A DNA stretch of 64,000 bases from the NCBI GenBank assembly GCA_028023455.1, contig JAQFVV010012986.1, positions 282,194-346,193 on the forward strand, in the 5' to 3' direction. The stretch's first letter is position 1. Each line of letters starts with the position of its first letter. This document shows, piece by piece, positions 1 through 12,745 of this stretch. Under the pieces are notes generated by a model. It had not been told where the DNA came from, did not search any database, and was given only the letters and a program-made list of their open reading frames with translations. This stretch comes from Epiperipatus broadwayi (lineage: Eukaryota; Onychophora; Udeonychophora; Euonychophora; Peripatidae). The position numbers and the translations under genes were made by a program.

Positions 1-150
1 TTGCTGGTTTAGCATGAAATACGTATATTGGTGATTATTTATCTTTTCAGCATATATGTGTTTAGGTGTATCAGTGTTATTAGATAGAGTGGAGAGAGGT
101 GGGTGGTGTGAAAGTCTGTGCTCATATACTCTGGATGTAAATAAATATTT
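1..150 (+). repeat. family A repeat arm, cut by the window edge
   Basis: Matches 63056-63185 closely. Positions 1-31 hold stem II TTGCT-GGTTT-AGCAT, GAAA, ATACGTAT and TTGG of the family A ribozyme. CTGATGA would lie just before base 1. Confidence 0.75.
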
Positions 151-190
151 TACATGTGTTTAATTTCGATCTGGTTAATATAAAGTGAGT

Positions 191-690
191 NNNNNNNNNN
201 NNNNNNNNNNNNNNNNNNNNNNNNNNNNNNNNNNNNNNNNNNNNNNNNNNNNNNNNNNNNNNNNNNNNNNNNNNNNNNNNNNNNNNNNNNNNNNNNNNNN
301 NNNNNNNNNNNNNNNNNNNNNNNNNNNNNNNNNNNNNNNNNNNNNNNNNNNNNNNNNNNNNNNNNNNNNNNNNNNNNNNNNNNNNNNNNNNNNNNNNNNN
401 NNNNNNNNNNNNNNNNNNNNNNNNNNNNNNNNNNNNNNNNNNNNNNNNNNNNNNNNNNNNNNNNNNNNNNNNNNNNNNNNNNNNNNNNNNNNNNNNNNNN
501 NNNNNNNNNNNNNNNNNNNNNNNNNNNNNNNNNNNNNNNNNNNNNNNNNNNNNNNNNNNNNNNNNNNNNNNNNNNNNNNNNNNNNNNNNNNNNNNNNNNN
601 NNNNNNNNNNNNNNNNNNNNNNNNNNNNNNNNNNNNNNNNNNNNNNNNNNNNNNNNNNNNNNNNNNNNNNNNNNNNNNNNNNNNNNNNNN
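191..690. other. assembly gap (500 N)
   Basis: Run of 500 undetermined bases. Nothing can be said of the content. The short flank at 691-760 is richer in G+C than its surroundings, but I recognise nothing in it. Confidence 0.99.
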
Positions 691-1575
691 TTACATTACG
701 TCACCAATGCGATGGTCCTTTCGCTGCGGTCCGATTCCATAGGGATTTCTTCTTATTTGCTAACAGTTTCTATTGTTTTCTTATCTGACCGGTGTTTTTA
801 CATTTAAATGCCGAAGGCTGGTTTACATTTAACTAATTAACAATCATTTCCATTTCTGATTAATTAACCTGTTTTCCAAATCAAAAATATATTTAAAGAT
901 AAATTTAAAGATATAATTTCATCTCCAAATCTTTTTAAAATTTAGTTTTAAAATACTTTTTCTTTAATAAAGTTTTATTTTAATAATTTTTCATTATCTG
1001 TGCGATTTAATATATAAGAGTTTAAGATGATATTTAATTTCAATTTTTAATTCTTAAAGAAAATTTTTAAATGCGAACTTTTTAATTTACTTTCATGTTT
1101 AATAAATAAATAAAAAAAACAATGTAACGAACGTCTATGCTCGTTACAATATATATATATACACACACACATATGCACACTCACACAATATTATCAAATT
1201 ATTGTTATATTAACTAGTTATTAATCATTATTGATATTTTCTATTAAAAGTTGGAGTGTGGAATGATTAGTTGTTTGGGAAATCATGGAGCTCATTCTGA
1301 TTTTTTTTTTATGCTGGAATGTTACGTGAACTTCTTGGACCAATGCTCACTTCTGATATTCTGGTGCTCAAATATCATAAAATCTCCCCCAGCCACAATT
1401 CATTTAACTCATTAAAAATTTTGTTCAATGCTTACCAAATAAACATTGTAATATTTTTAAATTCTTGTCTAAAAAAAATAACCATCTTCAAATATAATAT
1501 TTCTGTCATTTTGATGAGAGAACAGATTAAATATAATGAAAAACAATAAAGGATCAGATTCACAAAAATAATATT
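691..1575. other. unannotated AT-rich stretch with short dinucleotide tracts
   Basis: No gene seen. A TA tract followed by a CA tract lies near 1150-1185. The short open frame at 1319-1549 has low-complexity composition and no recognisable motif. Confidence 0.5.
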
Positions 1576-1579
1576 TAAA

Positions 1580-2330
1580 TATAGCTTCCATAGAATGTTT
1601 GTCTGAAAGTTTGTGGTGATAATATTTTAGCTGTAATTATCTGATATTGATTGATCAATATTTTTAGAAAAATTTAAACTTTATTTAATTTTCCCAATAC
1701 AATTGACTGTTAGTAATAGCAAATAGGTTAGTATATAATACAATTTTTTATATGTTATTATTTTCTTTTAACTGATACAGGCCTAACCAGTGATAGTATG
1801 ATCATGGGATTTGAACAAGGAGCTTTCAGATTCATGAAAATTGGATTTAAGATGATGCTCTAACTAACTAAGCTATCCTGTCAAAGGCAGTAGTTAGTAG
1901 GAATTTCATATACTTATCTATGAGGATCCTCTTGCTTTCTTTACTTTGTCCTAAGGACAAAGTTAATGAGTGACTTCAAATATAAATTATTACATCAGAT
2001 TGATTTATGCAGTTATTTGACATTGCTATGTGAGTAGCTTCTTTGTAATGTTTCTCTCTGTCCAATATTTTGTTCTTTTTCCAATCAAACTTATATTCAT
2101 TAGCACATACATTGACTCCTACTTTAGTTATATCTGTTTTCTTTGCCTTTCTAATCATCAGTTTGTGCTCTTTCAAGTGATTTTTAGTGGAACAACTGCT
2201 TTCTTCAATATATATCCTTCCACGTTCATATATTTTGTAAATGCAGTGGACAATTTTGTAAATACATTTTACATTTGCCTTAATATTTAAAATCATTTCA
2301 AAATCTAAAATGACTATCAAACATACTGTA
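1580..2330 (-). mobile_element. Penelope-like retroelement, 3' endonuclease fragment
   Basis: The minus-strand frame at about 1976-2320 reads (with decay) CIYKI, then GRIYIEESS, LKEHKLMIRK, then FDWKKNKILDREKHYKEA. This order is that of the GIY-YIG endonuclease domain at the C-terminus of Penelope-like elements. The stretch 1590-1960 matches the terminal repeat of the copies at 24000 and 58380 (for example the segment around AATTGACTGTTAGTAATAGC). The part that in those copies carries the ribozyme-like core is missing here. It is a truncated, inactive copy. Confidence 0.72.
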
Positions 2331-2587
2331 TGTATTAATAAATACTGACAGTGCTTACTGTAACTTATATTTCATCTTTTCACAAACTAACTCCAATCGA
2401 AATTTAATGAGACAAAACATTATGCTTATTAATAATTATAATATGTGTTATTAATCTTTGATTTTGAAAATGATTCATCACCATAAAAAAATAGTAATAA
2501 TCCTTTGTTTTAATAATATCTCTAAAAATAAAAAGTAAAAATAATGATCATTAATAAAAATAAAAATGCTCCTTGTGTTTTAATACA

Positions 2588-2700
2588 GTAATAGAATAGC
2601 TTGGAGTTCAAATCCGACTTTATCACTTCTGATGCTCAAACTTCTTATGAACTCCCAAACAATAAACAATTCAATCACTTTTTTATCAAGATAAAAACAA
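2588..2700 (+). repeat. dispersed repeat, SINE-like family 2
   Basis: Shares an ordered set of blocks with 20395-20510 and, more weakly, with 29170-29290: GGAGTTCA, then CACTTC, CTTCTTATGAAC and CAATAAAC. An ATAGTGATTGAATGGC-like box and a GTTCA box could be a decayed internal polymerase III promoter. The class is inferred. Confidence 0.4.
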
Positions 2701-3019
2701 TATATTTAATATTATTAAAGGAACAATTAGTCATGACATAAAATAATGTGTTTAAATTCTAATTTGAGTGAATGAAAACACATTAAATATATATGACATT
2801 TATACAGGTTAAATACAGGTCAATATATATTTACACAAATACAAATTCATTCTTCTCCTACTAAGCCCTAGTTGAACTTTTATGTTGAAGAAAATATATT
2901 TATATTTTCTTTGATTTTAAATATAATGCAAAATATGCTAATGATAATAACAACAAATTACATTTCAATAATATGTGCCACATAAAAAATATATTGATTA
3001 CATCATATTATATACCCAT

Positions 3020-3190
3020 ATCATCATCATCATCAACCATTATCAATCCACTGCAGGATGAAGATCTTTCCAAGTTCAATCCAACTGCTCAGATCTTTAG
3101 CTTCTCTTCTCCACATCACCCCTGCATACTTTCTTATTTCATCCATCCATCTCACATGTGGTCTCTTTCTGGGTCTTTCATGTACCCATA
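3020..3190 (-). mobile_element. RTE-type LINE, 5'-truncated 3' end
   Basis: It starts with a CAT-repeat tract (an ATG-repeat tail on the coding strand). The block ATCAATCCACTGCAGGATGA follows, then sequence that on the minus strand encodes the usual C-terminal RTE segment, with R(P)HVRWMDEI-like residues and a Trp near the end. The same 3' end recurs at 11096, 19873, 26085, 33885 and 45915. Confidence 0.72.
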
Positions 3191-3240
3191 TATATTCTGC
3201 TATATACTAAGTTACTCCCCCCTTCCCCCCTCTTTAATGT

Positions 3241-4725
3241 ACTTTTAATTTGATTTTTATTTCCCTCTAATGTCGCAAGCTTTTTAATTTGAAAGGTAAA
3301 TTATCGAATAATTTAGGAACATAGTGATTTTTGATTCTAGTTACTTATCATTTCAATATTTTGAAACTATGTATATCCCTTTTTTTTTTGTAGATACATT
3401 TCAAAATTACTAAAGGCTATTGCAAAATAAATAGAATAATGTCAGAACTAAATACCAGAAAATTCATCTATTTCATAATGTTATTACAATAATCTGTAAA
3501 AGTGGAAATATATAAAGCAGTTGAACTATAAATCATATAAAATTGTGATTCCTTTATAAAGCATCTTAAATTAAAACGATTGTGATATAATGTTCTGCTT
3601 AAGATTAGGTTCTAAATTACCATTTAATAACTACTAAAAGCTATTTTTCAGTAGTTTTTTAATCTAAAATATTCAATATTTTCATTTACTTAAAGAAAAT
3701 CCATATGTCAAAATATCACATCAGAAGTAATTGTTAAAAAAAAAACATTTTACTAACATAATAATAAATGATGATTTGGTAACTGATATGGAATAAGAAA
3801 TGTAATCATAAAGAATTCTATTACAAAACAGTTTATCCTAGATCTTATAGTTCATATAACATTATTCTATTATTGCAAAGAAAATTATTATAATTCAATT
3901 AATTTATAAATATCATAAATGTTTTATAATGCTGCATGGTATTTGCATTTAGATTCTTTAATAAGGTCAACTGACTACTACTTTAACTATCAGCACTACA
4001 GCCACTAGTAAATAAATATATTTCAACTCCAAAAGAAAAAAATCATCATCATTATACACTGTAGAGATAAATTTTGCAATAATTATAAAAACTAACCTTT
4101 GAAATGCAAATATGCCAACATATTGTGATGTTGTCTTTTAATTTCTGAAATATTTCAACATTGTATCTAGTTGTAGTTCTCCAATCCTGATGTATGTTAA
4201 TTCATACTGCTTTTCTTTAAAATGTGTTTGAGATAATAACATAAATGAAGTTTATGTTTCCAAAGTTCACTATAAAACATTCTTTTAGGAAGCCTTATAA
4301 TGGTTATACATTTCACAAGATCAATCCAATGAAGACAAAATTTCATAATAGTAGACTAGTATCAAATTAAAGAACATAGAAATTGATTTTATGACCTTGT
4401 GATTTTTTTTTTTTTTTTTAAAAATATAAATATAACTTTGCAAAAACTAGTTCAAAAAAATATATATTTAAGATTGTCTAAATAAAAGTTTTCTGAATGA
4501 TGTTGAAGGCTTGCATTATAGGGTTAATATATATTTTATATGCTTTTAAGGTCATGAATGTTTCTGCTTAAAAAGGAATGAACTTAAATAATTCTATTCA
4601 TGGGAATTGAAATCAAAATAAATTTTTGAATCAAATCTGTAATGCAAAATTGTGATAACTGAAAAGATTACTAGTTGATTGGGTGCTGGATATTATCCTT
4701 GTTCATTGCAGCTGAAATCCTGTCT
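3241..4725. other. intergenic or intronic AT-rich stretch
   Basis: No gene, tandem repeat or element could be recognised beyond short homopolymer runs. Confidence 0.5.
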
Positions 4726-4726
4726 A

Positions 4727-4830
4727 GCATTGGTGGTCAAAAGGTCAGCAACAGCTGCTTTACAAGCAGTTGTTCTGGGTTAGCAGGTTCACTTCCCGGC
4801 TGATGCTATGACACATGAGAAAAAAAAAAG
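4727..4830 (+). repeat. tRNA-derived SINE, family 1
   Basis: A tRNA-like head (TGGTGGTCAAAAGGTCAGC as A box, GGTTCACTTCCCGG as B box), then ATGCTATGACACATGAG and an A-rich tail. It is closely related to copies at 15091, 22608 and (minus) 59312. It is too decayed to be a tRNA gene. Confidence 0.75.
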
Positions 4831-5524
4831 CATTTATTGATTGCAACCAAAATAAGAATATTGGCGAATTATTAAGGCATAAAGGATAATTTATCCTGAC
4901 ATCACTAGTTTGTTGATTGGATAAAATATTTAAATTTGCATATTAAAAATAATGACTGGTGTACTATACAAATTCTATTTAAAAAAGCTTTTGCTTTACT
5001 TGGTTTTAATTTTTACCATGCAATACTTGATTTACATGATAAAATAATATATTTTTTTAATCTTATTTTATGAATGTTTAAAAGAATATACTTGACATAT
5101 GCTGGTGTTCTCAGTATTTTTATACTCATTTCTAAAATATTTAATTATTTATAATTCTCTGTAATTGTAATAAAATTTCTTTTTAAAATTTATCTAGAGT
5201 GATGTAGTCAAAAACTACAGATCTCTGGATTAAAACTCAACATTGTCTAATTGATAGCTTGATATCACATGATCTCCCAAGTGATGAATCATTAATTATA
5301 GTAAAATATTTGCCTTTAATATTTTATACAGTCTAAATATAAGTGCCTATTAAAGTTGATATTTTATATCTTCCTTTTTTGTCTTAATTAGCATAAAATT
5401 ATAAGCATATTAAGGCAAATCAGTTAGGAATGTTACTACAAATTAAATAATAATAAAAAATATAATATTTTTTTAAAAGTAATGTATAATAGATATAATA
5501 AATGGCTAACCCACAAGTACCAAT

Positions 5525-5830
5525 AAATGTAATAATTGCACTTATATGCAGTTATAGAGAAGCTTGTAATTTCTATAAATTAAATACGGCTTAGAGTTTC
5601 TATATGGAATGTAATAAATATAATAAGTGTGCTTATATGCATCTATAAAGAAGCTTGTTATTTCTATAAATTAAATATGACTCGGTGCTTGAAGAACTTA
5701 TGACATTCACCATATGTTCTCCAAAAGCACTGAGTCGTATTTAATTTATAGAAATAACAAGCTTCTTTATAGTTGCCTGTATAAGCACCCTTATTATGTT
5801 TATTACATTCCATATAGAAGTATAAACAAT
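5525..5830. repeat. foldback repeat, GCACTNAGTC family
   Basis: Two direct copies (about 5525-5605 and 5606-5690) are followed by an inverted copy (about 5720-5830). They share AATTTATAGAAATAACAAGC and a stem flanking GCTTNNNGAA. The same family occurs at 35330-35650. Related palindromes lie at 7311-7551 and in the arms of the 47341 insertion. No coding sequence is seen. Confidence 0.7.
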
Positions 5831-5928
5831 TAATGCCATTACATATACATAAAAATATTTTTTAAACAAATGCTTTTATTTAATTTGATGAATAATGCAT
5901 TAAAACAACAAAAAATTTTTTAATCCCA

Positions 5929-6030
5929 AATAAAAGCATTGGACATCCATAAATTAATCAGTTCAACCACTATTAGAAAAAAATAGTGATTGAATTAATT
6001 AACTTATGGATACTCCATATTTTTATTTAA
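5929..6030. repeat. short inverted repeat (foldback)
   Basis: Arms of about 47 bp (5929-5975 and 5983-6030) separated by a few bases, with AATAAAAGCATTGG at one end and a match in inverse at the other. A MITE-like or palindromic remnant. Confidence 0.65.
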
Positions 6031-6387
6031 AGTTACATATAACAACCTAATTTGTATTTTAAAAAATGATTTTTTTTATTGTATTACTCTTCAAATTAAA
6101 TAAATGATTTCAACAAATGAGTCATAACTGGCTATGATTATGAGAAGTATAGCCATTTTAATTGACTAATTGATATTAATTATACAGCTTTACATTATAA
6201 GTGTGATAGCACTATTTAATATTATCATAAATTAAATAAAAGTATTTTTAGAAAATATTTTATATATTTTTTTATTTTTTACAATTTGAGTCTATCCCTA
6301 TTTACTTCAATTTTTCAAAACCATTTATCATAAACAAGAAAACTATTCATATTCAATTTTAATAATAGAGATTACAAAAATTTATAT

Positions 6388-6660
6388 TAAATGTTTTTAT
6401 TGACTGTACACTAAAAAGAAATAAAATAATTATTCATTCAACTATAAGTTTTTAGATTTAACTTGAATAAAAACATGGGGGGGGGGTCTGAAATTAATTA
6501 CGTCAATCCCTTGTTTTAAGAAATAAGAATTGACTTAATTAATTTCTGGACCCCACACCTTCCATAGTTTTATTTCAAGATAAATCTAAAAACTCCAATT
6601 GTGATTGAAGAAACGATTATTTTATTTCTCATTAGTACACAGTCAATAAAAACATTTAAT
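6388..6660. repeat. inverted repeat of about 270 bp (foldback)
   Basis: The left arm begins ATGTTTTTATTGACTG and the right arm ends CAGTCAATAAAAACAT. The arms match along most of their length, including TTTTTAGATTTA and its inverse. A G run at 6477-6486 has no equal-length C run in the other arm. Confidence 0.75.
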
Positions 6661-7310
6661 ATATATATATAAATTATCTAATATTTTTAAGTTTTTAATA
6701 TTGGCACATTTATTAAAAATGTAAAACTAAGCCATACTTTAAATTATACTTGATATATATATATCAGTAGATATTTCCGTCATAAATTAAATGTATTATT
6801 ATTATTAAATAATAATACATATACATTAAGAGTTTAAAATAGTTTTTAAAATGTTATTAAATTTTTAAAAAAAATTAAACTGCCCTCTTGTGACCATTAT
6901 TTAAATCAAAGGAAAATTGTAAGAGTCAATGTTAACTGCAAAATGTGAAAGTATTGCATATTTTTCATATTTTTTCTGCCCTCTGTTCCATATCTATCAA
7001 ACTAGTTGACATACTGAAAAGATAAGTGTTTCAAATGGATTAAGGTGTTATAACTTATTATATGTCAATTTTCAAGCAATTATATTAAATTTAAATATAT
7101 TAAACCTCTTAAAATTTCATTCTAACGTGAAAAAGTTCAAAAGTTAACAAACACAGATTTTCAAAAATCAATTAAAGCATTTAAAAACTGTGGAGGTAAA
7201 CATTTGTGCATGGTAAAACTAAGATTTTTATGTTTATAAAGATGGCTGCATGAGAAAGCAAGTTTTAGAAAAAAGAGAAATTAAGATTTCATTTCATTTA
7301 ATTAACTATA

Positions 7311-7551
7311 AATATATCTAGGTGCATTGGAATGCAGGCAATTAATGGTGAAGGTAAAATACAACTTGTAGTATTAAGTGGCTGAGCACTTTTGAAAAGT
7401 TATATCTTCTCATAATCATAGTGAAAAGATTATCTGACTTTTTTGCTATGATTATGAGAAGATAAAACTTCTCGAAAGCACTTAGCCACTTAATACTACA
7501 AGTCATACCTTAGCTTCCCCATTAACTGTGTTCCAGCACCCTTAGATATAT
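7311..7551. repeat. foldback repeat with GAGAAG..CTTCTCGAAAGCACT centre
   Basis: Arms 7311-7423 and 7445-7551 (about 80% inverse identity by eye). Near the centre a perfect hairpin GAGAAG-ATAAAA-CTTCTC is followed by GAAAGCACTTAGCC. It resembles the stem II plus GAAA half of a hammerhead, but the expected CTGANGA reads ATTATGA, so I do not call a ribozyme here. Confidence 0.7.
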
Positions 7552-8359
7552 TAAATGTTTAACGGGAAGTTTACATTTCTTTCACTATTAGTTGTAAATG
7601 TTCTTTAGTGCAACAGTCATCAAATTCAAGGAGAAAATTTTTTTAAAAATACAGACTACTTATTGTACATCATTCAAAACTTATCGAACCAATTCCAGTG
7701 CAGTTTAAAATGTGATGTACCAATACTGAACAACCCTGAAATATTGTATTGTTATATAGCATCACTTCAATTTTTTGGAAATTCTGTTTTCAAATTCATT
7801 TTTTCATATAAACATGCAAGCTATTCCTATTTAAATGTAAAAAAAAAATGTGAATCTAAAAATTGTCCATTCTGTAGTAGTTTAAATATAGTTTACAAGA
7901 TTTTTGTGTTTATTAAAAAAGCAAGTTTTATGTAAACAATCCCAAGGTAAATGAATACTTTATATTTCTTTTTTCTTTCTATTTTAATTAAAATTACTTT
8001 CTCAAATTAAATGAAAGCATTCGCTTAAAAAATATTACACAATTTATTGCAATTCAAAACTTATTGAGCCAATCTAAGTGCTGTTTGAAATATAACCCAC
8101 CAATATTGTTAGGTTTGGATAATCCTGAAGTATTGCATCATCATCAAACCTGAACATGTGTACAAAATCCTTTCTGTAAAAGTAGGTTAACAATAGGTTA
8201 CAAGATTTGACTCAAATAAATAAAAGTCTTCAATTAAATAAAAGCATTTTAAATGCTTTTATTTAGATATATACACTAAAAACAAAATTTTCTTCAGTTT
8301 TGACAAATAAAATCATGGGACAAAAAATCATTTAAATAAACTTTCAAATAATCCCCATT

Positions 8360-8435
8360 TTAAATCACTGAACATCACATGATCACCATTGAGTGGCACT
8401 ACTGTATGGAGAGTTTTGCCTGTTTAATCCCCATT
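8360..8435. repeat. fragment of the 12436/44655 foldback family
   Basis: Holds CATCACATGATC and GTGGCACTACTGTATGGAGAG, both found at the end of the 44655-44945 palindrome. It is an internally deleted remnant. Confidence 0.5.
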
Positions 8436-8479
8436 TTCTGTATCACTGCCAATCAATCGTTTTTTATCTGATGAATAGA

Positions 8480-10458
8480 TTGAAATTGATATAAGAATGT
8501 GGCATTATTTGTATACTTATTCAAATAATTTTTCTCCCAAATTTTTATTTATGAAAATTAGAGATTTTTTTTTTTTTTTTAGTTTTTAGGGCATATACGA
8601 GAATAAAAGCATTTCTTTAAAAAAAAATATTTTGTTTTTATTTTCTAATTTTTACTTCAATTAACATCATCAATCATTCAATTTTAAATTACAAGGAATG
8701 CCATTTCTGGCATCAAAATTATGCATAAATTTTAAAATATAAATTTTTCACAATTTTTTGGTTAAAATTGTTTGCAAAACTCCAAAAAAAATGTACTGTT
8801 ATCAGGAATATATATGCATACAACGTTTCAACTACAGGGAAAATTGGAATGATGAAAATTGAGTTGTAAAATTTTATCTTACTGAGCCTAAAAAACAGAG
8901 AACTAAGTTAAATAATAATAGTAATAATAATAAATAGTATTATTATTAATAATATAAGAAACAATATTAATTATCAATAAAATAATATTAAAAATTGGAA
9001 TCAAATGATTTATTGGTCATATAAAACAAGATATTTTATGATTAAAAAAAAGTATAGGATTACTTACTTAGAATAGCTTGTAATGTTTATGTACTAAACG
9101 ACTAATTGAGTTGTAAACCAATTCAGGAACTTTTAGCATTTAAGTCTAACATGTTACTCTTGTATCTAAACTGATATACAGTTAACAGTTGGTATATAAA
9201 ATAGTAATAAACTAATCCTCTCGTTGCTAAACAATAGCAAAAGAAAAAATACAAAATTATAAGACAAATCGAATCACATAAAACATGATTACTGCAAAAT
9301 TTATTTCTTGGCTTTACTGATGAAATCTATATGAGAAAATAGATTAGGAGCATTATGATTTTTTTTTTAAAAAAAAGTGGATAAGAGATTTACTATTGAG
9401 GCCTATTTAAAAAAGATCATTTTATCATATGAATTGATTTTTAGGGGGGGGGGGCAGAAAAAAATATCATAGTTTTTAAAAAAAATATAATTACAAAAAA
9501 AAATACACTTTGTTCTTGTTGGATTGATATATATATTTGAAGTTATTATTATTGGAGATAAACAACGGGAATTCTCTAGTGACATCTTTAGTAAGCTAAA
9601 AAATCAAGTGATATTATATTAGAAATAAATGATTAATGACTTTTCTTTTAGCTGCCTTGCTTTCACATAATGAAATTGAAATTAAATAATAATGTAAATA
9701 TTTCCAATTAAATAAATATATCGCAGATTAAAATAAAAATGAGTATAGGAAAAACCCTCAGATAAACATACAAAAAGAAGAAACTATTAAATATAACATA
9801 TTAAAACATTTAAGTATATGAATAGCTAAATAAGTGCTGGTGCTAACAGTAATAAACAATTAGGGTAAAAATTACATCAGTATTTCGTGAACATTGTTTT
9901 GTTGAATATAGTTTTATTAGTTTGTGAGATGTGGATAAAATGAATATAGAAAACAACTATTCCTTCGCAAATGTTAAAAAATATTATTGATAAAATTATG
10001 TGTTAAAGACTAGTAGAACTATAATTCACATATTATAAAAAAAGATGATCAGAAATAGAAATATATATATAAACTGTTATAGATGGATCTTAAAATGTTA
10101 ATTTAAATTTGTTATTTGATCAAGAGATAGGAGAAGAATTAGTGGTCCAAAGAAAGTATTTTAAGAAGTCTTATAAAGATATTATACGATGAATAATAAT
10201 AATGGTATACTTGAATACATTGTAATAAATGCTTTATACAGATTTGTTGTAATAATTAAAAATACATAAGCATTACTTAAACTTTAACATATTTAATAAT
10301 TAAAATTAATTCAAGATGAAACACTTTGATTTTATTTTCAATATAGAATGAACTTAAAAAATAATATTTTTTGACTTTAAATATAATATACTGTTTTGTT
10401 TCATTCCCTTTTCCACCATCTTAATAATTATAAAACTCAAGTGAAAGTATATAATTAC
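8480..10458. other. unannotated AT-rich stretch
   Basis: A poly-G run near 9445 and poly-A/T runs only. The 60-codon open frame at 9403-9585 shows no family motif. I searched for the next AMT exon (DFAG and GGT motifs on the minus strand) and did not find it. Confidence 0.5.
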
Positions 10459-10541
10459 CTCATAACCCACTGTAGTATCGCCTATTGTTAACCAACCCTC
10501 ACTGGTCCAAGCCCAATGAGCAACAACAGGATAAATAAAAC
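10459..10541 (-). CDS. AMT: ammonium transporter (AMT/MEP family), YPVVAHW exon
   Basis: An 83-nt exon with acceptor ATATTTTAG and donor GTAATT. The last G of the previous exon plus GT gives Gly, then FIYPVVAHWAW, TSEGWL, and on to TVGYE, ending in phase 0. The segment HWAW aligns with the AmtB region holding Trp148, one of the ammonium recruitment residues. The protein continues in the family as DFAGSG plus the pore histidines, but I find no such exon between 691 and 10458. The gene therefore runs off the left side or is hidden by the gap. The downstream open frame past the splice donor is intronic and should not be used. Confidence 0.92.
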
Positions 10542-11095
10542 CTAAAATATTTATTAAAGCCACATAAATATAAAAATAATTACAGATTATTTATTTTCAT
10601 TATAAGAACTCACCTCTGAATATAACATCAAATTACAAACATCTAATTTCTCTTTTTAACTGACTTATTTATACTTTTTTAAATCAAAATTTAGCTTATT
10701 AACTCTCTTTTCTTTTCTTTGTTCTTATGTGGACTATTTTCCCTCACATACATTTTGACTGAACTGTATATTCACTCCCAGACTATATTACAATAAGAAT
10801 AGGAAAATATATTATTTAAAAATTCCTATTTCAAACTTATTTAATTTTTATACATATAAGGTATTTTGTATATACTATAAAATTTTATTCATTAGATTTA
10901 TAGATTGAATATTAATTACATGATCCTTTTTTAATTTGGTTAAAATTTTAACAGGTCACTGCAAGTGTATCCACCCAGAATTTATTATTTTGACATAAGC
11001 TAAAATTTAATCAAATAACATATTTTAACCTTGAATAAATTAATATACTCTAATTTTAAAAATAATATATAAACATAATATAGTAAATAAATTCA

Positions 11096-11475
11096 TCATC
11101 ATCATCATCATTTTCAATCACCACCAATCTACTGCAGACTGAAAACCTTTCCAAGTTTAATCCATTTACTCTGATCCCATAACTTCGTCATATCACAGCA
11201 ACTTATTTCATCTATCTATCTCACATGTAGTCTTTTTCTAGGTGTTTACAATCTTTTGGAATCCAGTCTATGATTCATTTGTTAATCTATTATCTTCTCT
11301 TCTAGAAATATGTCCAGCCCAGCTCTATTTCAGTTCTTAATTCATTCAGTGATGTTAATGATATCTGTTTTTGTTCTCTCTTCCAAGTATTTCACTTTTG
11401 ATACTTTCTTGTCAATCCCACCAAACATCTCTTCACACTTCAATGATGGTCTGAAGTCTAATTAACATAAATACA
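11096..11475 (-). mobile_element. RTE-type LINE, 5'-truncated 3' end
   Basis: A CATCATCAT tail, then CTACTGCAGACTGAAAACC, CATGTAGTCTTTTTCTAGG and TATTATCTTCTCTTCTAGAA, in the same order as the other RTE 3' ends. It runs about 380 bp before the homology ends. Confidence 0.7.
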
Positions 11476-12435
11476 TGTTTTTTCTTAGTTTGTTACTTTG
11501 AGTCATGAAAAAAAAATCACTCTAATTACTCTAGCCATTAATAGTTTCTTTTTTTTTCCTCAAGCACCATCTGAAAAAAATAAAAGCAAGCAAACCTTAC
11601 TGCAAAAAAAGTGTAACAAAAAAGTCTTTAATAACTAAATATTATTAAAAAGTTTGCATGACATTTGATCTTGTGATTCAAGGATGAGCTCAACAGAATG
11701 AAGTGTAGAATGTCTTGACTAATGTCTAAAAAAAATGATTAGGATAGTGCATCATAGTTTTTTTTTTAATAATTGCTGGATAGACTAACCAGATGTTGTT
11801 TGTGATGGTAGTAATCAAGAACTAGAACCTATTATAAAGATTTTTTTTAAAAAAAAATATTAGAATCATCATAAGAAAAATAAATAATTGTATAAATGTT
11901 AATAAAGTTTTTTTAAAAGGCATATACAGTATATAAGATTATCTAAATGTTATTTTAGAAAGTGAATTTTTAAAAAAAACATTTCTTGCTAATTTTTTTT
12001 ATTATTATTATCAATTTTAATGTAGTATCTGGAGTATAAAAGCAGATCCAATAGATGTTAAAATCAGTAGTGGTTGTTATTATTTAAGATTTATTTTTAA
12101 TATATGTTTATACATACAACATTTTACGGTAATATGATATGAATAATAAGACAGAAACAATTGAATCATAGACTTACTATTATTAGACCTATTTTAATTC
12201 AGCAAAAGTTGAATAATCAGAATGCCAAGTGGCTTGCATACATTTTGTATTTTTTCTTTATAATTTTTTTTAATTTAAAAAAGACAAAACAAAATAATAA
12301 TAAAAACAACAATTATTCTAATTAAGTGAATATATTTCTGTCATTGGTTATAAATATTTTTTATATATTTATTATTTTCACATTTGTTATTTAATTATTA
12401 CTTTTTATATAACTCTTGCTATTCTGTTGTTAAAA

Positions 12436-12745
12436 CAGTAGCAAACTCTCTATACAGTAGTGCTACCTAGTGCAAGCCATAATAATCAATGGAGCTAGAA
12501 GATATGTGCATGAAATCCCTATCTAGTGACTACTGATCCAATATCCCCAGAGTAGTTTCTAGAGTGTGACTTTCATCAGTAAGAAGCATAGATCTGAGAG
12601 CCCTGTATCTAGATTCTTGTGCATCTAATGTGACCCTCCAACAGCCATTTATTACTTATTTAGTTAAATAAAACTATGAGCTAAAATGAATTGATTACTA
12701 TGGCCTACACTGGGTGGCACTATTGTGGGGAAAGTTTCCTAGTGT
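12436..12745. repeat. foldback repeat with ribozyme-like centre (family C)
   Basis: Outer arms carry CAGTAGTGCTACCTAGTGCAAGCC and an inverse GGGTGGCACTATTG with GTTTTAAC. The same palindrome lies at 44655-44945. On the minus strand, 12579-12555 reads CTGATGA, 13 bases, then GAAAC. The two core strings match a hammerhead, but stem II is poor. Confidence 0.6.

Noticed and set aside
185-742. 185-codon open frame at the window start
   Set aside because: It consists almost wholly of Ns from the assembly gap.
5525-7551. CRISPR-like array from repeated motifs
   Set aside because: Eukaryotic context, and the repeats are palindromic or inverted without regular spacers.
9316-9345. CTGATGA followed by GAGAAAA as a hammerhead
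   Set aside because: No stem II or stem I; isolated chance match.
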